A stretch of 59,608 nt of DNA from Planctomycetota bacterium (GCA_021413735.1 JAIOPV010000070.1:1-59608), one strand, 5' to 3'; counted from the stretch's first letter, positions 16,780 to 24,530 are shown. Made by a program: numbers and translations. Notes: a model not told the origin generated them from the sequence alone.

Positions 16780-17910
16780 ATGCGTTCGCTGCTTTCGGCT
16801 GCGCTGGCCGTGTGCCTGTGTAGTCTTGCTGGTGCTCTCGACGACAAGAAGGCCGACGAAAAACCAACTCCGGCCGAGCAGTTCAAGGCGGTTCAAAAGG
16901 AACTCCAGGAGACGGGATCGTCTCTGCAGAAGGAGTTCCAGGCTGCGAAAACGGACGAAGAAAAGAACGCGATTCGCGAGAAGTTCTTCGCATTGCGGCC
17001 GAAGTTCGCCGAGAAAGCGCTCGCCATCGCCCTGGCGGATCCCAAAGATCCCACTGCGTTCGAGGCAGCGTTGTTCGCTCTGAACATGGGTGGTGCCACC
17101 CCAGTTGCCGAGAAGGCTGCCGACCTGATCGGTGGCGCGTTCGCCGACAATCCCAAACTCAAGCCGTTGCTTTCTTCGCTGGGCGACACTGCCGGCGGAC
17201 AGAAACTGCTGAAGATGATTTACGAGAAGACCGTCGACAAGGAGACCAAAGGCTCGACGCTGTATTACCTCGCGTCTGGGCTGCTGTCGGAAGCCGACTA
17301 TCCGCGGAGTGGTCCGCCGATGCCCGCCGACAAGCAGACCGCAGCGTTCAAGGAAGCGGAGACCATGCTGAACCGGGCCGCAAAGGAATTCGGCGAAGTG
17401 GAGGTTTCCGGTCGTGGCGGTAGTAAGCAGGCCATCGCAAAGGCTGTGGAAGGGCAACTGTTCTTCCTGAACAACCTGACGGTGGGGAAGGTTCTGCCAG
17501 ACTCGGTGGCCGAGACCCTCGACGGCAAGAAGGCCAAGATCAGCGATTACCGCGGCAAAGTGGTCGTGCTGGACATCTGGGCGACGTGGTGCCCACCGTG
17601 CCGAGCGATGATTCCGCACGAACGCGAACTGGTGAAGAACCTGAAGGATAAGCCGTTCGTGTTCATCAGTCTGAGCGCCGACGACAAGAAGGAAACGTTG
17701 ACGGAGTTCATCGAGAAGGAGCCGATGCCGTGGATTCACTGGTGGAACGGCGGCGCAAAGGGCGGCCCGATCGCGGACTACAAGGTGCAGTTCTATCCGA
17801 CCGTGTACGTGCTCGACGAAAAGGGAGTGATCCGTTTCAAGCACGTTCGCGAGAAGACGATGGACACCGCGATTGAATCGTTGCTCAAGGAACTGAAGCC
17901 GAAGAGCTGA
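16780..17910 (+). CDS. TlpA-like secreted thioredoxin-family protein (paralogue 2)
   Basis: The ATG at 16780 follows GAGG and begins a signal peptide (MRSLLSAALAVCLCSLAGAL); I reject the upstream GTG/ATG-type starts in the terminator. The 376-aa product has the same plan as its upstream paralogue: an N-terminal helical region, then a thioredoxin domain with WCPPC cysteines C271 and C274 and a YPTVYVLDEKG cis-Pro region. Shared blocks include KPFVFISLSADDKKETL and EKEPMPWIHWW. Conservation is high in the thioredoxin domain and low in the N-terminal half, which suggests different partners for a similar redox centre. Confidence 0.92.
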   Translation: MRSLLSAALAVCLCSLAGALDDKKADEKPTPAEQFKAVQKELQETGSSLQKEFQAAKTDEEKNAIREKFFALRPKFAEKALAIALADPKDPTAFEAALFALNMGGATPVAEKAADLIGGAFADNPKLKPLLSSLGDTAGGQKLLKMIYEKTVDKETKGSTLYYLASGLLSEADYPRSGPPMPADKQTAAFKEAETMLNRAAKEFGEVEVSGRGGSKQAIAKAVEGQLFFLNNLTVGKVLPDSVAETLDGKKAKISDYRGKVVVLDIWATWCPPCRAMIPHERELVKNLKDKPFVFISLSADDKKETLTEFIEKEPMPWIHWWNGGAKGGPIADYKVQFYPTVYVLDEKGVIRFKHVREKTMDTAIESLLKELKPKS

Positions 17911-17950
17911 TGTGATTGCTGAGACTTTAGTACCAGGATTGCCGTTGTCT

Positions 17951-18187
17951 TTGCCCTGAAAGGGCAGGACAACATAGCCTGGGGCAAGCCGAAGGCGCCG
18001 CCCCAGGATCAGCCCAGCATCAATACTCCACCCTGAAAGGGTGGGACAATAAGCATTGGCCCCTGGGAACAGCAAACGTGCGTCGCACCCTTTTCAGGGT
18101 GCAATGGGTTCCTGTCGTTGTTCCCAGGGCTGCGACAGCAAAGCTGTCTTGCCCCGGGCTATGTTGTCCTGCCCTTTCAGGGCAAAT
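17951..18187. repeat. Long inverted-repeat element (about 240 bases)
   Basis: The left arm TTGCCCTGAAAGGGCAGGAC...GCCTGGGGCAAG (17951-17987) is repeated inverted at 18149-18185 with few differences. Inside are nested inverted pairs, for example CCACCCTGAAAGGGTGGG with CACCCTTTTCAGGGTG, and CCCCTGGGAACAGC with TTGTTCCCAGGG. No gene is present in 17911-18231. This looks like a non-autonomous palindromic element rather than a simple terminator. Confidence 0.8.
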
Positions 18188-18231
18188 GAATGAACCTTCC
18201 TCTTCACACCCTTCCGACTCTACTCAGGGAC

Positions 18232-18933
18232 TCAAGCAGGACGTTCGGTTGATTCGGTTTGCTTCTTGCGTTTCGTCTCTTCGCGTGCCAACGACACGTC
18301 ATCCACCGGTGGTACAAAATCGTCCGGTCGCATCATCCCCCTGATGCTTTCCAATGACTGGATTGGGTGTGGGTCCAAGTCGTAACGACGACGGATGATG
18401 CCCAAATCCACCGCGACACAGTGCCTCTGTCGGGCGTGTTCCCGTGCAACCACGATCGTGTCGCAGTAATGGACTGCTTCCTCGCAGCGGTTGCATATCC
18501 GAACTTTGTCGTCGCCTGTTGGCGTCATCTCCTCCCAACGTTGGTCGCACACGAACTCGAACAGCCGGTGAACGTCGGAGTTCGGGTCGGGGTTCTTTGG
18601 GTTCCGGGTGCAATTCTCTACCGCCAATCGACTGACTACCCCAAGCCAGTCGGGTGCGAGCTTCGCGGCCAACTTCTGAAGTTTCCGTTCTTCGCGGTCG
18701 GTCATGGTGTTGTCGAGCAATCGCACGGTGAGCCGCAAGAACTGCGACTTCGCTGAACTCGCGGGGTCGTCACGCTCGTCGAGCCAGTCGGCGTAGACGA
18801 GGCGGGCGGTTTCATCAGCGGGCACTTGGCGGATTGATGCGGCGAACAGCGTCGTTCTGATATGGTTTCTTCCGGACGATCGAGATGGTTCCGGACGGGG
18901 ATTTGATTCTCGCGACAGCAGAATTGATGGCAA
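18232..18933 (-). CDS. TIGR02996-domain protein (repeat-companion), start uncertain
   Basis: The frame is open to 19134, but the domain starts only near 18855. From there it reads LFAASIRQVPADETARLVYADWLDERDDP and SQFLRLTVRLL. This is the TIGR02996 signature that is massively repeated in Gemmata-type genomes. The rest includes VRICNRCEEAVHYC, a Cys/His pair cluster that may bind zinc. No good ATG exists. I give the TTG at 18933 (GGAA upstream) as nearest standard start; the codon exactly aligned with the ATG seen in the other leader copy is ACG (18853-18855). The coding sequence upstream of 18855 is translated leader repeat and not convincing as protein. Function unknown. Confidence 0.65.
   Translation of the reverse strand: MPSILLSRESNPRPEPSRSSGRNHIRTTLFAASIRQVPADETARLVYADWLDERDDPASSAKSQFLRLTVRLLDNTMTDREERKLQKLAAKLAPDWLGVVSRLAVENCTRNPKNPDPNSDVHRLFEFVCDQRWEEMTPTGDDKVRICNRCEEAVHYCDTIVVAREHARQRHCVAVDLGIIRRRYDLDPHPIQSLESIRGMMRPDDFVPPVDDVSLAREETKRKKQTESTERPA
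18856..18900 (-). repeat. Leader module, partial copy (3' half)
   Basis: On the minus strand this reads CGTCCGGAACCATCTCGATC then GTCCGGAAGAAACCATATCAGA. It matches the last two units of the full module at 49915-50024 almost base for base. The TIGR02996 domain begins immediately after it. Confidence 0.8.
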
Positions 18934-18959
18934 CCGATTCCACAAAATAGCTTTACATA

Positions 18960-19070
18960 CATTCTGATATAGTTTCTTCCGGACGAATGGAATGGTTCCG
19001 GAGCGGAAACGGTTGGTTCCGGATCTGAAACGGTTGTTTCCGGACGTGGGGTGGGGAAGTCGCCCGGAAT
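18960..19070 (-). promoter_or_regulatory. Leader module of TCCGGA repeats, full copy 1
   Basis: On the minus strand it begins TTCCGG, then the invariant CTTCCCCACCCCACGTCCGG, followed by four TCCGGA units spaced 21, 21 and 19 bases, and ends GAAGAAACTATATCAGAATG. A copy of about 110 bases at 49915-50024 is roughly 85% identical by hand count, with one single-base gap. The spacing is close to two helical turns, as in arrays of protein binding sites. It lies upstream of the TIGR02996 gene, with a partial second copy in between. Its function is unknown. Confidence 0.7.
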
Positions 19071-19303
19071 CAAATTGCAACACACAGCACACTTGACTCT
19101 CCACAAACGTTGACTCCGCAAACCGGTGGCACACCCTGAATTTAGCATGTGCCGATCACGGCGTTGCATAACGACCGACATGAACACCGCAAGCAGCGAA
19201 TTCGAAACGCCGCGAATCGTTCGCATGAAAAGCGCATCCAATCTCGAAAGTGCTGTTTCGTGCTTCACGATACAATAAGCGGGTTCACCGCCGTTACTCG
19301 AGT
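19071..19303. other. Non-coding stretch before the DnaJ-like gene
   Basis: Between the leader module and the DnaJ-like start I see no supported gene. Frames crossing it are low quality. It must contain the promoter of the plus-strand DnaJ-like, rnpA, yidD group, but I cannot pick convincing -35/-10 boxes. Confidence 0.3.
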
Positions 19304-20260
19304 ATGAAAACCACCATGCCCCGCGATCCTTACGAAGTCCTTGGCGTCTCAAAATCCGCGTCTGCGGACGAGATTCAGAAGGCGTATCGCAAACTCTCGA
19401 AGAAGCACCACCCGGACCGCAACCCCGGCGACAAGCAAGCCGACGCGGCGTACAAGGAAGTGCAGGAAGCCTACGAGGTCATCGGCGACGCCACGAAGAA
19501 AGCGAACTTCGATCAGTTCGGGTTCGCGGGGCCGCCGCAGGCAGGGTTCCCTGGAGGTGGCGGCTTTCCAGGCGGCTTCTCCGGAGGGTTTCCGGGCGGT
19601 GGTGGCGGTGGCCCAAACATCGACCCTGAGATGGCCGAGGAGCTATTCAAACGCTTCGTCGGTGGCGGTGGCGGAATGGGAGGCGAAGGCCCAGACCTGG
19701 GCGACCTCTTCGGCGGCGGTCGACGAAAGGGGAGAACTCGTGGCCGTCGGCAGCCAGCGGAACCGATCGAGGCCGAGGTGTCGGTACCGTTTGAAGTGGC
19801 GGCCAACGGCGGTTCTATCGGCATCCAGATCGGCGACGACGAGATCAACGTGAAGGTGCCTGCGGGCATGGAAGACGGCAAGAAACTTCGCGTGAAGGGC
19901 GACGATAGCCGCCCACGCGACGTGCTGCTGAAGGTGAAGATCGCGCCGCACGCGTACTTCCGCCGTGAGGGGAACGACATCATTCTCGATGTGCCGATCA
20001 GCTTGCCGGAGGCGGTGCTGGGCGGAAAAGTCGAAGTGCCGACCGTCGGTGGCGAACGCCTGGAAGTGAAGGTTCGGCCCGGAACGAGCAGCGGCGCGAG
20101 ATTGCGGCTTCGCGGCAAGGGCATCAACGGCGGCGATCAGTATCTCGTGTTCAAGCTGTTGGTGCCGGCTGGTGAGGTGGATGAAGCGAGCCGCAAACTG
20201 ATCGAGGAGTTCGCGAAACTGAATCCGCAGACGCCTCGAGCGAACATCGCGTGGGCGTAG
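19304..20260 (+). CDS. DnaJ/CbpA-like co-chaperone without zinc fingers
   Basis: The ATG at 19304 (MKTTMPRDPYEVLGV) is chosen over the upstream frame; 19316 is also possible. The 318-aa protein has a J domain at about residues 5-70 with the HPD tripeptide at 36-38 and QEAYEVIGDATKKANFD. A Gly/Phe-rich region follows, then a C-terminal substrate-binding domain (EVSVPFEVAANGG, PAGMEDGKKLRVKG, ISLPEAVLGGKVEVPT). The four CxxCxGxG zinc-finger motifs of DnaJ are absent, so it is type II (CbpA-like). It should stimulate DnaK ATPase activity and hold client proteins. It precedes rnpA and yidD, separated from rnpA by a palindromic repeat. Confidence 0.93.
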   Translation: MKTTMPRDPYEVLGVSKSASADEIQKAYRKLSKKHHPDRNPGDKQADAAYKEVQEAYEVIGDATKKANFDQFGFAGPPQAGFPGGGGFPGGFSGGFPGGGGGGPNIDPEMAEELFKRFVGGGGGMGGEGPDLGDLFGGGRRKGRTRGRRQPAEPIEAEVSVPFEVAANGGSIGIQIGDDEINVKVPAGMEDGKKLRVKGDDSRPRDVLLKVKIAPHAYFRREGNDIILDVPISLPEAVLGGKVEVPTVGGERLEVKVRPGTSSGARLRLRGKGINGGDQYLVFKLLVPAGEVDEASRKLIEEFAKLNPQTPRANIAWA

Positions 20261-20279
20261 GGTGTCTCTTCGGGGCTGG

Positions 20280-20348
20280 CGAGCCACGGGGTTTATCCCC
20301 GTGGTCTTTTCAAGTTCCAAGACCCACGGGGATAAACCCCGAGGCTCG
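20280..20348. repeat. Dispersed palindromic repeat, copy 1 (dnaJ-rnpA gap)
   Basis: CGAGCCACGGGGTTTATCCC continues to CCGTGG (left arm 20280-20304) and pairs with 20324-20348 with one mismatch, around a 19-base loop. The same element occurs at 35422-35492. It sits between the DnaJ-like stop and rnpA and would form a strong stem in the transcript. Confidence 0.85.
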
Positions 20349-20371
20349 CAAAGCAGTCGCTGAGAACTGCC

Positions 20372-20743
20372 ATGACAACCGCAAGGCCATACACGTTTCC
20401 GCAATCGCATCGTCTCAAGACGCCGGCGGAGTTCGACCGTTGCTACAAGCGGAAGCGGTCGTCTTCCGACGATGTGCTAATCGTGTACGCCTGTGAAAAC
20501 GGGTTGGCTCACGCTCGACTCGGCTGCTCGGTGTCGAAGAAGATCGGCAACGCCGTGGTCCGCAATCGCTACAAGCGGCTGTTCCGCGAAGCGTTCCGGT
20601 TGTCGCAGCACGAGTTGCCGATGGGCACCGACTTCATCATGATTCCGCGGCCCGGCGAGGAGCCGACGCAAGAAGTTGTGAAGGCGTCTCTCGTGAAGTT
20701 GGCACAGCATGCAGCCCGGAAACTCGGACCTAAACCTGCGTAG
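20372..20743 (+). CDS. rnpA: Ribonuclease P protein component
   Basis: The 123-aa basic protein matches the RnpA family in length and motifs: FPQSHRLKTPAEFDRCY at the N-terminus, LGCSVSKKIGNAVVRNRYKRL with the RNR core at residues 64-66, then REAFR. It binds the catalytic RNA of RNase P to mature the 5' ends of tRNAs. yidD follows with one base between stop and start, the usual order. The usual upstream partner rpmH is not here; a DnaJ-like gene and a palindromic repeat occupy that place. Confidence 0.95.
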   Translation: MTTARPYTFPQSHRLKTPAEFDRCYKRKRSSSDDVLIVYACENGLAHARLGCSVSKKIGNAVVRNRYKRLFREAFRLSQHELPMGTDFIMIPRPGEEPTQEVVKASLVKLAQHAARKLGPKPA

Positions 20744-20744
20744 T

Positions 20745-20993
20745 ATGCACTATCTCCGCTGGCTTTGGCGTGGTCCAGCGCTCGCCTTCGGCGGGTTGAT
20801 GATTCTGTGTGTCCGTGGCTACCAGAAGTTCATCCGCCCGCTGCTTCCACCGATGTGCCGCTTCCAACCGGGGTGTAGCGAATACTTCATCCTCTCGGTG
20901 AAGAAGCACGGTCCCGTCTTTGGCTGCGCGAAGGGGGCGTGGCGAATCTGTCGCTGCAATCCGTGGACTCGCGGTGGCTGGGATCCGCCGTGA
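20745..20993 (+). CDS. yidD: Membrane protein insertion efficiency factor YidD
   Basis: The ATG at 20745 lies one base after the rnpA stop; the longer frame from 20709 overlaps rnpA and is rejected. The 82-aa product has an N-terminal amphipathic/hydrophobic helix and the YidD signature: RGYQKFIRPLLPPMCRFQPGCSEY, given here in part, with KHG and the conserved cysteines in CRFQPGCS and RCNPW. YidD helps YidC-dependent insertion of membrane proteins. yidC, often next in the cluster, is not present downstream. Confidence 0.94.
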   Translation: MHYLRWLWRGPALAFGGLMILCVRGYQKFIRPLLPPMCRFQPGCSEYFILSVKKHGPVFGCAKGAWRICRCNPWTRGGWDPP

Positions 20994-21307
20994 TATTCCC
21001 TTCAATCGTCGCTGTCGAAAATCCCCGAACCGTCCGGCCGCGCTGGTGACGGACTCCAATGAAAGCAGCATGAGCGTTGCGTAACCAGCGTGGATGCTGA
21101 CCGATCTTGCCAACTTCGCCCTCCATCTCGCCAGAAAGCCAATTCACCGCTGCACCCAAAGTCATATTCATCAATGGGCTATGTCGGATTTGAAATATTA
21201 TTTGAGTATTGGTCCGTCATTTGCCAGATTGCCCAAATCCACAAATTGCGGAGCCGATATTCGATCGACTCCCTGAGCAACAACCAACCGCCCAGGATTC
21301 CCCACCC
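20994..21307. other. Non-coding stretch between yidD and the Gly-rich gene
   Basis: About 310 bases without a supported gene. An AT-rich segment near 21186-21215 (TTTGAAATATTATTTGAGTA) is the likeliest promoter for the Gly-rich gene at 21308. A minus-strand frame across 20887-21174 lacks a good start and looks like chance. Confidence 0.4.
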
Positions 21308-22315
21308 ATGCAGTTCTCCGCTCTCACTCGACGTTTGATGGCCGCTGTGTTTGGGTTGAGTGTCCTCACAATCCTCCCGCTGACGGGAACCGTGAGCGCG
21401 AAACAACAACCGTTCCGGAATAACTTCGTTCCGTATGTACCTCCAGGGGCGCTCCGGCCGCTCCTCGCTCCGGGTGCCCTCGGGCAATTTGGTATCGGTG
21501 GTGCTGGCATCGCGGGGCAAGGCGGCCAGTTCCAAGGTGGCGGCCAGTTCCAGGGCGGCCAGATTCAGGGCTTCGGCGGCCAGATCCAGGGCGGTCAGAT
21601 TCAGGGCGGCTTTGGCGGAGGTCAGTTCCAGGGCGGTTTCGGCGGTGGTCAGTTCCAGGGTGGTTTTGGCGGTGGACAATTTGGTGGTGGCGGCTTCGGA
21701 GGTCAGTTCCAGGGTGGCTTCGGTGGCGGGGGATTCCAGGGTGGTGGCGGCTTCCAAGGTGGTGGTGGCTTCCAGGGCGGTGGATTCCAGGGTGGTGGTG
21801 GCTTCCAGGGTGGCGGCGGCTTCGGTGGTGGACTTGGTGGTGGACTTGGCGGCGGAATTGGCGGCGGGCTTGGGGGAGGTAACTTCATCGTGGGTCCGTT
21901 CCCGCAGATCGGGCCAGGTTACCTTGGGATGGGTGGCGGTGCCCTTGGTGGCCAGCAAGGCGGCATCCAGGGCGGTGGCGGATTCCAGGGTGGCTTCGGC
22001 GGCGGCCAGATCCAGGGCGGGTTCGGCGGTGGTCAGTTCCAGGGCGGTTTCGGTGGCGGTGGATTCCAGGGTAACCGTGGTTTCGGCGGCGGCGGGTTCC
22101 AGGGCGGCTTCGGTGGTGGTGGATTCGGCGGAGGTGGCTTTGGTGGCGGTGGGTTCGGCGGAGGTGGTTTTGGTGGCGGTGGGTTCCAGGGTGGCTTCGG
22201 TGGCGGTGGCTTCCAGGGTGGCTTCGGTGGCGGCGGCTTCCAAGGGAACCGTGGCTTCGGTGGCGGTGGCTTCGGTGGGGGAAAGATCGGGTTCAGCGGC
22301 GAGTATGGCAACTGA
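21308..22315 (+). CDS. Secreted Gly/Gln/Phe-rich repeat protein
   Basis: The ATG at 21308 (MQFSALTRRLMAAVFGLSV) begins a signal peptide cleaved near TVSA-KQQ; upstream codons are not convincing. After a short N-terminal part (NNFVPYVPPGALRPLL) the roughly 335-aa protein is almost entirely repeats of GGFQGG, GQFQGG, GGIQGG and GFGGGG. This low-complexity chain lacks catalytic domains and probably forms an extracellular or cell-wall material, or phase-separates; both are guesses. The DNA repeats make the gene prone to length change. A terminator follows at 22340. Confidence 0.82.
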   Translation: MQFSALTRRLMAAVFGLSVLTILPLTGTVSAKQQPFRNNFVPYVPPGALRPLLAPGALGQFGIGGAGIAGQGGQFQGGGQFQGGQIQGFGGQIQGGQIQGGFGGGQFQGGFGGGQFQGGFGGGQFGGGGFGGQFQGGFGGGGFQGGGGFQGGGGFQGGGFQGGGGFQGGGGFGGGLGGGLGGGIGGGLGGGNFIVGPFPQIGPGYLGMGGGALGGQQGGIQGGGGFQGGFGGGQIQGGFGGGQFQGGFGGGGFQGNRGFGGGGFQGGFGGGGFGGGGFGGGGFGGGGFGGGGFQGGFGGGGFQGGFGGGGFQGNRGFGGGGFGGGKIGFSGEYGN

Positions 22316-22339
22316 GCCTGCCGATAACACAAGCGAACG

Positions 22340-22370
22340 ACGGCCCGTGACTTGTTCACGGGCCGTTTTC
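22340..22370 (+). terminator. Rho-independent terminator after the Gly-rich gene
   Basis: 11-bp stem ACGGCCCGTGA / TCACGGGCCGT with loop CTTGT, then TTTCTTTG, 24 bases past the stop. Confidence 0.85.
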
Positions 22371-22401
22371 TTTGCGCTGACCCGAACGCTACACTGAGGG
22401 C

Positions 22402-23436
22402 ATGCGTTCGCTCTCGTTCACCAATCCCGAGTTCCTCTGGCTCACGCCTGTTGCGTTGCTCATTGTGTGGTCGTGGGCAACTCGCCGACGCACCGCAATC
22501 CGATTCAGTGATGTCTCGCTGTTCACGGGATCACGTGGAGGTCGAGCTTGGCGAGTTGTCTGGGGTGGAGCGATCCTTCGCGGGCTGGCTTGCCTCGCTC
22601 TTCTGCTGGCATGTGCAGGCCCGCGATTGCCCGACGAACGCACCAGACTGCCGGCCGACGCCATCGCTGTGATGATGGTGATGGACGTGAGCGACACGAT
22701 GGGCGGCATGGTGAGTTGGTCTCCGGGCACACCCGAAATCACGCGGCTCGATGCTGCTCGCCGAGCATTCAAGTTGTTCGTTGTGGGCGGCGAAAGTCCC
22801 GATGGCTCGAAGTTTGAATCTCGCTCGTCGGATCAAATCGGCCTGATCGCACTCGCTTCCGTTCCACAGACCGTTTGCCCGCTGACCCTGAATCACTCCG
22901 TGCTTCTTAAAGAAGCCGACGACCTCACTGTGAAGGGCGGCGTCGATGCAGGCACGAACATCGGCGACGCAATCGCTGAGGCGTTGATCCGTCTTGAAGC
23001 CGCGAAGGGCGTGAAAACGAAGGTGCTGATTCTGCTGAGCGACGGGCAACACGTTCAGTCGAAGGAAGGCAATGATGCGGGTTTGTGGCCTCGACAAGCG
23101 GCACAGCTCGCGGCGAATCTCGGCTACAAAATCTACACCATCGACGCTGGCCCCGATCCCGATCCGAGTTCGCCCGCAGACGACGAACGGAGGCAAGGTC
23201 GCGAGACGCTGCGAGTCGTCGCGGAGATGACCGGCGGGCGAGCGTTCACCGCGACCGGCGGCCCCGCGATGCTCACGGCGTTTAAGGAGATCGACGCAAC
23301 GCAGCGAGTGCCTGTGGAGACGTTCCAGTATCGTCGGTACTTCGAGTTCTACTGGTGGTGTGCCGCTGCTGCGGTCGTGTTCATCGCGTTGGCTCGCGTC
23401 CTCGACCGCACCCGCTGGCGTGTGGTTCCCGCTTAA
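22402..23436 (+). CDS. BatA-like VWA-domain membrane protein
   Basis: The 344-aa protein has the Bat layout: N-terminal NPEFLWLTPVALLIVW membrane helix, a second helix (GLACLALLLACAG), a von Willebrand A domain starting AVMMVMDVSDTM with a DxSxT MIDAS metal site at D95, VLILLSDGQ, and a C-terminal membrane helix (FYWWCAAAAVVFIAL). Bat proteins (aerotolerance operon) are anchored in the inner membrane and work with a MoxR AAA chaperone and a DUF58 protein. Neither is in this window. The next gene is a second VWA protein whose frame begins 12 bases later. Confidence 0.88.
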   Translation: MRSLSFTNPEFLWLTPVALLIVWSWATRRRTAIRFSDVSLFTGSRGGRAWRVVWGGAILRGLACLALLLACAGPRLPDERTRLPADAIAVMMVMDVSDTMGGMVSWSPGTPEITRLDAARRAFKLFVVGGESPDGSKFESRSSDQIGLIALASVPQTVCPLTLNHSVLLKEADDLTVKGGVDAGTNIGDAIAEALIRLEAAKGVKTKVLILLSDGQHVQSKEGNDAGLWPRQAAQLAANLGYKIYTIDAGPDPDPSSPADDERRQGRETLRVVAEMTGGRAFTATGGPAMLTAFKEIDATQRVPVETFQYRRYFEFYWWCAAAAVVFIALARVLDRTRWRVVPA

Positions 23437-23447
23437 CCGAGCGCATC

Positions 23448-24530
23448 ATGTTCCTCTTCGCCATGTCGTCGGGGCTTGCCGGGTTCGCGGCTGACGCTCG
23501 CGATTTCCTCGTGGCACTGCGTTTCGCGCGACCCGAACTACTCTGGCTGTTTCTGCTGTTTCCGGTGTTCGCATTGCTCGATCGCTGGGCTATCAGTCGC
23601 CAGCGATCGAGCAACGCGAAGATCGGTCGGCCCAGCGCGATTGCCGGCCAACTCACACAACCACCATCCCGGCAACGCTGGCTCAGGTTCGCACAGTCAC
23701 TCGCGTGGACGCTGCTGATTCTTGGCGTCGCCGGGCCGCTGTGGGGCAAGAGCGACGAAACTGGCATCGCCGTCGGGCGTGATGTCGTGATTGTGATCGA
23801 CCTGAGCCAGAGCATGATGGCCGACGACATGGCCGACCGTTCCGCCCCGAAACGCTGGGAAGCCGCCCGCAACGCTGCTCTCGACCTCATCGACGGAATG
23901 GCTCGGCGGGGTGGACACCGCGTTGGTGTTGTGGTGTTCGCGGCACGCACGAAGGTCGTGTGCCGACTGACGACGGATTACGATCACGCGCGGGCCATTG
24001 TCTCGGAGATCAACGGCGAGTTCCCACCCGTTGAGATTCGGCCGGCTGTGGGTGCGGAAGTGCTTTCAGGAACGCGAATCGGGGCCGCGTTAATCGCAGC
24101 GGTGCAGTCGCACGATAATCGCTTCCCCGGTCATCAAGACATCATTCTCATCTCCGATGGCGACGATCCCGGCGAAGACAAGGAGTGGATTCGCGGTGCA
24201 GACGCAGCCCGCGAGGCACGCATTCCGGTTCACGTTGTGGGTCTCGGCGACCCGGACAGCGGGAGTTTCATGACCGTCGGCGACGAGCCATTCGAGACGC
24301 GATTACAAGAGGCTCCGTTGAAGCAGATCGCGGCCGAGACACGCGGGCAATATATCGGTAGCCGAAAGGACGCACCCCGACTCGCCGAGTTCTTCCGCAC
24401 GAGCATCGAACCGCTCCCGAGCCGCGATGTCAGCGATGAAAGCATCACGTTGCCGAAGCAACGTTATCTGTGGTGTCTCGTGCCGGCGTTGGCGTTGTTC
24501 TCGATTGTCTGGCTTCGCGGGAAATCGTGA
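23448..24530 (+). CDS. BatB-like VWA-domain membrane protein
   Basis: The ATG at 23448 starts the hydrophobic N-terminus (MFLFAMSSGLAGF); earlier codons overlap the previous gene. The 360-aa protein has RFARPELLWLFLLFPVFALL, a second helix (WTLLILGVAGPLW), a VWA domain with a canonical DLSQS MIDAS motif at D118, IILISDGDD, and a C-terminal helix (YLWCLVPALALFSIVWL). It pairs with the BatA-like protein upstream and was probably transcribed with it. The role is inferred from the family: periplasmic or membrane complex assembly under stress. Confidence 0.88.
   Translation: MFLFAMSSGLAGFAADARDFLVALRFARPELLWLFLLFPVFALLDRWAISRQRSSNAKIGRPSAIAGQLTQPPSRQRWLRFAQSLAWTLLILGVAGPLWGKSDETGIAVGRDVVIVIDLSQSMMADDMADRSAPKRWEAARNAALDLIDGMARRGGHRVGVVVFAARTKVVCRLTTDYDHARAIVSEINGEFPPVEIRPAVGAEVLSGTRIGAALIAAVQSHDNRFPGHQDIILISDGDDPGEDKEWIRGADAAREARIPVHVVGLGDPDSGSFMTVGDEPFETRLQEAPLKQIAAETRGQYIGSRKDAPRLAEFFRTSIEPLPSRDVSDESITLPKQRYLWCLVPALALFSIVWLRGKS

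Noticed and set aside
18702..19352. 216-codon minus-strand frame through the leader copies
   Set aside because: It is in a different frame from the TIGR02996 domain and crosses repeat DNA; no domain is seen.
21500..22300. Possible CRISPR array in the repetitive stretch
   Set aside because: The repeats are codon-phase GGFQGG coding units of irregular spacing, with no unique spacers.
21179..22330. 383-codon minus-strand Thr/Ala/Glu-rich frame
   Set aside because: Low-complexity antisense of the Gly-rich repeat gene; repeats alone keep it open.
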